From Phycisphaerales bacterium (lineage in GTDB: Bacteria; Planctomycetota; Phycisphaerae; Phycisphaerales; UBA1924), in the NCBI GenBank assembly GCA_029260345.1, contig JAJDDK010000005.1:248001-312000 (forward strand): DNA of 64,000 nt, written 5' to 3'. The position numbers were made by a program, and so were the translations under genes. The notes under the pieces were generated by a model. The model ran no database searches. It saw nothing but the letters and a program-made list of their open reading frames with translations, and was not told the origin of the DNA. Each line of letters starts with the position of its first letter. Position 1 is the first letter of the stretch. Below, piece by piece: positions 59,269 through 64,000 of the stretch.

Positions 59269-61776
59269 CTACGAATCGTCACCAATCGGCGATAATGGCT
59301 TTGAGCCGGGTGAGCCCGCCGCAATGGCGCGCCAGTGATCGGTGTTTTCTTTATCACCGATGGTGTCATAAATTTCCCCAATCAACCGAGCGATGCGCCG
59401 CGTCGCCATGTGGTCCGGCCCAAGCGCTTCGTTGAACTCCTCGTACAACGGCCGCGCGATTTCAAACGATTCATCAATGCGACCCTGCATGCCCACCGCG
59501 GCGACGTAGTGCTCCGTCAAATCGATCGTCATGGGATGGGCCGGCCCAAACTCCGTCCGGCTGACTTCCAAAGACTCGAGTGCGAGCGATTCAGAATCGC
59601 CAAGCCGCTGCATCGCGGCGTACAACACAATGAGCTTGCGCGAGTAACTGATCGTCTCGAAATTACGAGGACCGTACACACGCCTGCAGCGATCCATGAC
59701 GTTCTCCAGCAGCACCAGGGCCTCACTGAGCTCATTGGTGCGCATTTGGAGGATGGAATAGTTCATCTGCGCAAACATCGTCACCGGGTGGTCTTGGCCA
59801 AGCTTTTCGACACCGATGGTGACGCTCTCCTCCAAGTATTCACGAGCCGCGTCGATTTGATTCTTGTTCATGAGGTAAGAACCAAGATTCGAAAGGGACT
59901 GCGCGAGATCTTCTGGTGAATGCTGGTTTCGTCGAACCTCCACCGATCGCCATAAGAGCGCTTCCGCTTCTTCATCGCGACCGAGATCTTCAAGAAGAGC
60001 GCCAAAGTTGGTGATTATGTTCCCAGTCACCTCCGCATTCGGCGGCAAGTGGCGATCGGCGAGATCCAACCCGCGGCGGCCGATGGCTTCACTCTCTTCA
60101 TCGCGCCCCATCCGGTGGAGCAAGTGGCACATGTTGCTCATCACCCCAATGGTCTCGGAATTGGCTTCGCCAACAGTCGAGATAAAGAGTGACAAAGATT
60201 GGTTGAAGTGGATGAGCGCTTCGTCATAGGCGCTCAGCCCCCAGTAGGTCGCGCCGATCGTGTTATGAAGCCGCGCGCGCGTCAGCGTGGTCAGCTTGTC
60301 ATTTAATTCAAGATCCTTGGCGGCTTCATCAAGCACAGCGCGCAGCGTCAGCGCGGCGCCGCCCGTGCGCCATGGACTATTCGACGACAAGACTTTGTGC
60401 AGGAACTGATTCACTTGCGCCGTATTGCGCATTTCAATCTTCGTTTGCCGCGATTGCCACAGCACGCCGCCAACGCCTGTCATCAGCACCAAAAAGACAA
60501 TGGCCGCGGCGATGCAAGCCACGCGATACCGCGCCACAAATCGCCCGGCCCGGTATCGCATCGTCGGCGGCCCGGCTTCCACCGGCTCGCGGCGCGCGCG
60601 GCGCTGCAAGTCCGCGGCAAGATCGGAAGGCGATTCATATCGCCCGCCCGGCTCGCGCGAAAGCGCTTTCATCGTGATCCAGTCCAGTTCGCCGCGCAGC
60701 GCTGATTGCAGCGCGCGCGGCGTGCAACCACGCTCAGCAGCGATGCGAATGCGATCCTCCTCCGGCATCGAAGCAAAGCAGCGGCTCGGCGCCGACGCCT
60801 CCTGTTTGCGCACATGCTCGGCGACCGCGCCAGAACTCTTCGTTCGCAATTCAGCCGGATCGATCGGCGTTCGCCCGCACAGCAACTCGTGCAGCATGAC
60901 GCCGAGGGAATACACATCGCTGCGCGTATCCACCACATGCTCATGCGCCGCTTGCTCCGGGCTCATGTACAGCGGCGCCCCGAGCAGCAGGCCCGGCGCC
61001 GTTTCCGTCATGGGATCATTGACCGTCGCCGTCAGGGCCTTGGCGATGCCGAAGTCAATCACGTGCGGCGTGGACACGCCATTTTCCATCTCCACCAGCA
61101 CGTTGGATGGTTTCAAATCACGGTGAATCACGCCGCGACGGTGCGCATGGTTTACCGCGTCGCACACCGCGATGAACAACGTGATGCGGTCCTCCACACT
61201 GAGCCGTTGGACATCACAAAACTGTGCAAGTGGCTCACCCGGCACATACTCCATCACAAAGTAGGGACGTCCATCGTCCGTGACGCCCGCGTCATAGACC
61301 TTCGCAATGCCGGCATGATTCATCGACGCCAGCGTTTGCCGCTCCGCTTCAAAGCGCGCCAGCATCGCGCGCGTCGCCATCCCGGCGCGCACGAGTTTGA
61401 GCGCGACTTCGCGCCGGATCGGCTCCGTCTGTTCAGCGCGATGCACCACACCCATGCCGCCCTGGCCCAATCGTTCGCAGATGTGATAGGGCCCGATCCG
61501 GGCCGGCGCTTCATCGTCAGCCATGGCGGCGTCGGCGAACGCAAGCCGATGCTCGTCGGAATAATCATTCAGCAGATTGAGAATGCTCGACGGCGCCTCA
61601 TCGATCGCCGGGCAGTCAACGTCAGCGCACTCCAGCAGCGAGCGCACCTCCGCGCCCAGCAGCGCATCGGTCTCTTCAAGCGATCGCAATCGATCCTGGC
61701 GCAACTCCGGAGACAACTCGCACAACTCATGAAAGAGCTGTCTGACGTCTTCAAAGTTGTCCGGGCTGAAATTCAT
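59269..61776 (-). CDS. transmembrane Ser/Thr protein kinase with TPR domain (second)
   Basis: 835 residues from the ATG at 61776, which overlaps the sigma factor stop by ATGA. N-terminal segment of about 90 residues (FEDVRQLFHELCELSPELRQ), then the kinase: GQGGMG 104-109, K127, HRDLKPSN with D220, DFG 241-243, and GAPLYMSPEQ. One membrane helix (about 425-450, VACIAAAIVFLVLMTGVGGV) and a C-terminal TPR array follow. Paralogue of the kinase at 10163-12784, same order with its own sigma factor. Cytoplasmic kinase, external TPRs. Partner inferred to be the coupled sigma factor. Confidence 0.92.
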   Translation of the reverse strand: MNFSPDNFEDVRQLFHELCELSPELRQDRLRSLEETDALLGAEVRSLLECADVDCPAIDEAPSSILNLLNDYSDEHRLAFADAAMADDEAPARIGPYHICERLGQGGMGVVHRAEQTEPIRREVALKLVRAGMATRAMLARFEAERQTLASMNHAGIAKVYDAGVTDDGRPYFVMEYVPGEPLAQFCDVQRLSVEDRITLFIAVCDAVNHAHRRGVIHRDLKPSNVLVEMENGVSTPHVIDFGIAKALTATVNDPMTETAPGLLLGAPLYMSPEQAAHEHVVDTRSDVYSLGVMLHELLCGRTPIDPAELRTKSSGAVAEHVRKQEASAPSRCFASMPEEDRIRIAAERGCTPRALQSALRGELDWITMKALSREPGGRYESPSDLAADLQRRARREPVEAGPPTMRYRAGRFVARYRVACIAAAIVFLVLMTGVGGVLWQSRQTKIEMRNTAQVNQFLHKVLSSNSPWRTGGAALTLRAVLDEAAKDLELNDKLTTLTRARLHNTIGATYWGLSAYDEALIHFNQSLSLFISTVGEANSETIGVMSNMCHLLHRMGRDEESEAIGRRGLDLADRHLPPNAEVTGNIITNFGALLEDLGRDEEAEALLWRSVEVRRNQHSPEDLAQSLSNLGSYLMNKNQIDAAREYLEESVTIGVEKLGQDHPVTMFAQMNYSILQMRTNELSEALVLLENVMDRCRRVYGPRNFETISYSRKLIVLYAAMQRLGDSESLALESLEVSRTEFGPAHPMTIDLTEHYVAAVGMQGRIDESFEIARPLYEEFNEALGPDHMATRRIARLIGEIYDTIGDKENTDHWRAIAAGSPGSKPLSPIGDDS

Positions 61777-62366
61777 GCCTCGTTCGATTTCATCAGGTTC
61801 TGGACGAGCCACGCCCGCGCCAGTTTCCAGTCCAGATCGACCGTCCGCGGCGACACTCCCACGGCCTCCGCTATCTGGTCAACGGAAAGCCCGGCGAAGA
61901 AGCGCAATTCAACGATCTGGGCCTGCCGCGGTGCGAACGCGGCCAGTTCGGTCATGGCCTCGTCCAGCCAGAGCACGTCATCGATGCCGGACTGCTCGTC
62001 ATCGCCGCTCATGGCAAGATTTTGCTCGATGCGCTCCAGCGACACGCGGCTCCAGCCCTTGCCGCGCTTCTTGGCGGACCGGGACCGGGCATGGTCAACC
62101 AGAATCTGCCGCATGGCCTGGGCGGCGACGGCGAAAAAATGCGTGCGATCGCGCCAGTCCGCGGAGGTTTGATCGATCAGTTTGAGATAGGCCTCGTGAA
62201 CGAGGGCCGTGGCTTGCAGCGTCTGATCAGGGCGTTGATTGCGGAAATATCCGCCCGCAATGGCCCGGAGGTGGTCGTAGACGGCTGGATACAGCTCATC
62301 CGAGGCGCCCGCGTCTCCTTGCCGCGCTCGCATCAAAAGCCCTGTGATTTCACCAGTTGTGTTCAT
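61773..62366 (-). CDS. ECF-type RNA polymerase sigma factor (second)
   Basis: 197 residues, same length and family (TIGR02999-like) as the factor at 9573. Region 2: LVHEAYLKLIDQTSADWRDR followed by FFAVAAQAMRQILVDHARSR. Region 4: IVELRFFAGLSVDQIAEAVG with SPRTVDLDWKLARAWL as recognition helix. The first 30 residues (EITGLLMRARQGDAGASDEL) are typical. It is coupled to the kinase and divergent from the secreted protein at 62509, so it may control that gene. Confidence 0.92.
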   Translation of the reverse strand: MNTTGEITGLLMRARQGDAGASDELYPAVYDHLRAIAGGYFRNQRPDQTLQATALVHEAYLKLIDQTSADWRDRTHFFAVAAQAMRQILVDHARSRSAKKRGKGWSRVSLERIEQNLAMSGDDEQSGIDDVLWLDEAMTELAAFAPRQAQIVELRFFAGLSVDQIAEAVGVSPRTVDLDWKLARAWLVQNLMKSNEA

Positions 62367-62472
62367 GCAAGCCTCCGCCCGCGACCAGCGTCAGTTTACC
62401 CGGAATGGGGCGGGCGCCCGCGAATTTTTCCGCGCTCTTGCGCCCAATAGGGCTGATTCTCGTTGCCGGGAT

Positions 62473-62494
62473 AGAGGAATCAGCAAATTCCTCT
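62473..62494. promoter_or_regulatory. inverted repeat before the secreted-protein gene
   Basis: AGAGGAAT-CAGCAA-ATTCCTCT, 8-base perfect arms. It ends 1-2 bases before GGAG (62495-62498), the likely ribosome site of the gene at 62509. Could be an operator or an mRNA hairpin limiting translation. Confidence 0.4.
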
Positions 62495-62508
62495 TGGAGA
62501 AATTCACC

Positions 62509-64000
62509 ATGTTTCAGGGCAAATGGATTCGAACCGGCGCCATCGCCGCTTCGTTGGCCACGGTCTCGATGGCGGCGGACACCCACGCTGATGTTCAAGA
62601 TGCGATTTACATCGTTCCAGAAGCGTTCTCGTACAAGATCCGCCACATGCCGGATCTTGACCAGAGGCGCTTTGTGCTGCCGGGTCTAGGCGGCATGTAC
62701 TGCGTCCCAACTGCGACTATGAATCTGTTCGCGTACGCCGCGAACCATGGGTTCCCGACATTGTCACCCGGCGCCAGAAACTGGCAACTGGCTGAGAATT
62801 ACAACACTGCTTCCGATGAGATCTTCGACCTCGGCGAACTCATGGGCACGCATCCCACCGAAGGAACCGGGAGCGCTTACGGAGGCGCGTATGCGTGGTT
62901 GTTTCTGGATCAAGCGCCGCTGACAGTGAGTCAGTACTACAGCACGGACACGTGGTTTCCAAAAATCCAGGATCTTGTGAAGACGGCCGTGCAGACAGAC
63001 AGCATCATTGCGTTTGCGTACGGTCGCTACTTCTACAAGTCAGACTTGCCTGGGTTCACAAGTGTTGGTGAGCGCACCGGCGGGCACATGGTGACCCTTT
63101 CGGAAGCGCATCGATTTGGCAGCAACATGTCCATCGGTATTCGCGACCCAGCGGACGAAGCGATCACCGGCTTCCATCTGCTGTCGCAATCACCATTCAG
63201 CACTCGTCAGTACCCAAACGTGGCTGAACGTCTCGTGTTTTATCAAAACGGCACGAACATCGTGAGCACCATTATGGAGTATCCGCCAACCGGAACCACC
63301 GCATCCATCATCGATTCGTACCTCGCGATTCGGCCGATGCAGGGATACGGCTGGTCGCCAGCGCAGGGGCTCAACGTCACTATTGCGCCGAATGTGTTTC
63401 TGGGAAATCCCAGTGGTTCCCAGCAGGTGATCCCGATGCTCGCGGGGCAGACGATTGTTGATGCGGCGCTGTCGCCCGAAGGCGATTCGTCGCTTGTAAT
63501 CGTCGCTGTACAGGGAACTCCAAATTCGCTCGTTGCGGTTGACCACACCGATGGCGCGCAGACGGCGATTGCAGGAATTTCCGGCGCGCAAGCCATGGCG
63601 TATGGACGCAATCGCGAACTGTACATCCTTCAAGATGAAATCGTCAGTTGCATGGATATTGATTCCGGCCTGCCCAATCCGACGGCGGCCGAGTTTGTGC
63701 CCGGCGTTCCAAATGCATTGACCTACAGCGATGTCACGGATCAAGTGATTGTCCTCAGTCCCGCGACTCGTCAAATTCTGCTTTACGAATCGGGATTGCC
63801 CGCTGGAGTTTCGCCAACCGTTGTGAATGTCCCATTCCCTTTCATTATTCCGATGGAGGGTCAGGGCGCCCTGGCAGTGAACCCGGTGGACGGACAAATC
63901 TGGTTTGTGACGGAAGCGTCAAATTCGCTCTTCAATGTGACCATCGACGGACAGGTGGTTTTTGTCGACAGCGTTTCGCTTCCGATCATCACCGACCCGA
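62509..64000 (+). CDS. secreted papain-like (C39-like) protein with beta-propeller, 3' end outside window
   Basis: Frame open to the right edge, 497 residues seen. GGAG is 10 bases before the ATG. Signal peptide (AIAASLATVSMAADTHA) then a domain with the marks of a C39-like cysteine peptidase: C65 in GGMYCVPTATMNLFAY, H193 in TGGHMVTLSEA, and an acid in IRDPADE soon after. From about residue 290 on the sequence is repetitive beta-strand (DAALSPEGDSSLVIVAVQ, AMAYGRNRELYIL), like a propeller. Probably an exported peptidase, or a binding protein of that fold. Divergent from the second sigma/kinase pair. Not matched to a named family. Confidence 0.65.
   Translation, partial: MFQGKWIRTGAIAASLATVSMAADTHADVQDAIYIVPEAFSYKIRHMPDLDQRRFVLPGLGGMYCVPTATMNLFAYAANHGFPTLSPGARNWQLAENYNTASDEIFDLGELMGTHPTEGTGSAYGGAYAWLFLDQAPLTVSQYYSTDTWFPKIQDLVKTAVQTDSIIAFAYGRYFYKSDLPGFTSVGERTGGHMVTLSEAHRFGSNMSIGIRDPADEAITGFHLLSQSPFSTRQYPNVAERLVFYQNGTNIVSTIMEYPPTGTTASIIDSYLAIRPMQGYGWSPAQGLNVTIAPNVFLGNPSGSQQVIPMLAGQTIVDAALSPEGDSSLVIVAVQGTPNSLVAVDHTDGAQTAIAGISGAQAMAYGRNRELYILQDEIVSCMDIDSGLPNPTAAEFVPGVPNALTYSDVTDQVIVLSPATRQILLYESGLPAGVSPTVVNVPFPFIIPMEGQGALAVNPVDGQIWFVTEASNSLFNVTIDGQVVFVDSVSLPIITDP

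Overview
The window looks like chromosomal DNA of a planctomycete, most likely from the class Phycisphaerae. The evidence is the combination of two ECF sigma factor / Ser-Thr kinase-TPR pairs of the planctomycete type, secreted FG-GAP proteins ending in a dockerin-like Asn-Gly-Asp segment, short 'C-x2-CG...CPECG' membrane proteins, a planctomycete-type EF-Tu switch I, lipoproteins and an outer-membrane barrel, and high G+C codon use. The taxonomic call is inference from gene content; no rRNA is present.

Layout. 1-6.6 kb: end of dxr, rseP, an alpha/beta hydrolase and a secreted S9 peptidase. 6.6-9.4 kb: a repeat cluster, an SDR gene that carries one of the repeats inside its reading frame, and a secreted FG-GAP protein. 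9.6-12.8 kb: sigma factor plus kinase-TPR. 12.9-14.9 kb: a PIN-like DUF4411 gene coupled to an XRE/ImmA-IrrE metallopeptidase, beside the tail of a lost DNA methylase. 14.9-18.6 kb: second repeat cluster, lexA, dprA, a cupin. 18.7-19.9 kb: arsenate reductase and aquaglyceroporin. 20.1-26.6 kb: a GldA/F/G-like ABC operon with a DUF4340 protein and two zinc-ribbon membrane proteins. 26.6-31 kb: two divergent S9 peptidases. 31-36.8 kb: ABC exporter, acetyltransferase, M32 carboxypeptidase, CPBP protease. 37-42.7 kb: rplM-rpsI, a small conserved protein, a pseudouridine synthase, a lipocalin-like secreted protein, a second FG-GAP protein and rdgB, whose frame also contains a repeat. 42.7-46.5 kb: third repeat cluster, then nusG, secE, tRNA-Trp, rpmG, tuf, tRNA-Thr. 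46.6-53 kb: a HAD-GT9 fusion, a degenerate phosphoesterase, a lipoprotein, queF, a TPR lipoprotein and nfo. 53-59 kb: AtoE-type transporter, a Cys-rich secreted protein, an HMA lipoprotein, an outer-membrane barrel, ChaN-like lipoprotein, GH57 and DinB-like protein. 59-64 kb: a second sigma/kinase pair and, divergently, a secreted papain-like (C39-like) protein cut by the window end.

The most unusual feature is a set of at least five unrelated short palindromic repeat families. They pile up in mixed order at three intergenic clusters. In two places a palindrome of the same set lies in frame inside an enzyme gene (SDR and RdgB), and each of these genes borders a cluster. Other points worth attention are the defence-like remnant at 12.9-14.9 kb, a putative envelope metal-handling cassette at 54.5-56.3 kb, a phosphoesterase that has lost its metal ligands, and two sigma/kinase modules that each face a secreted-protein gene.
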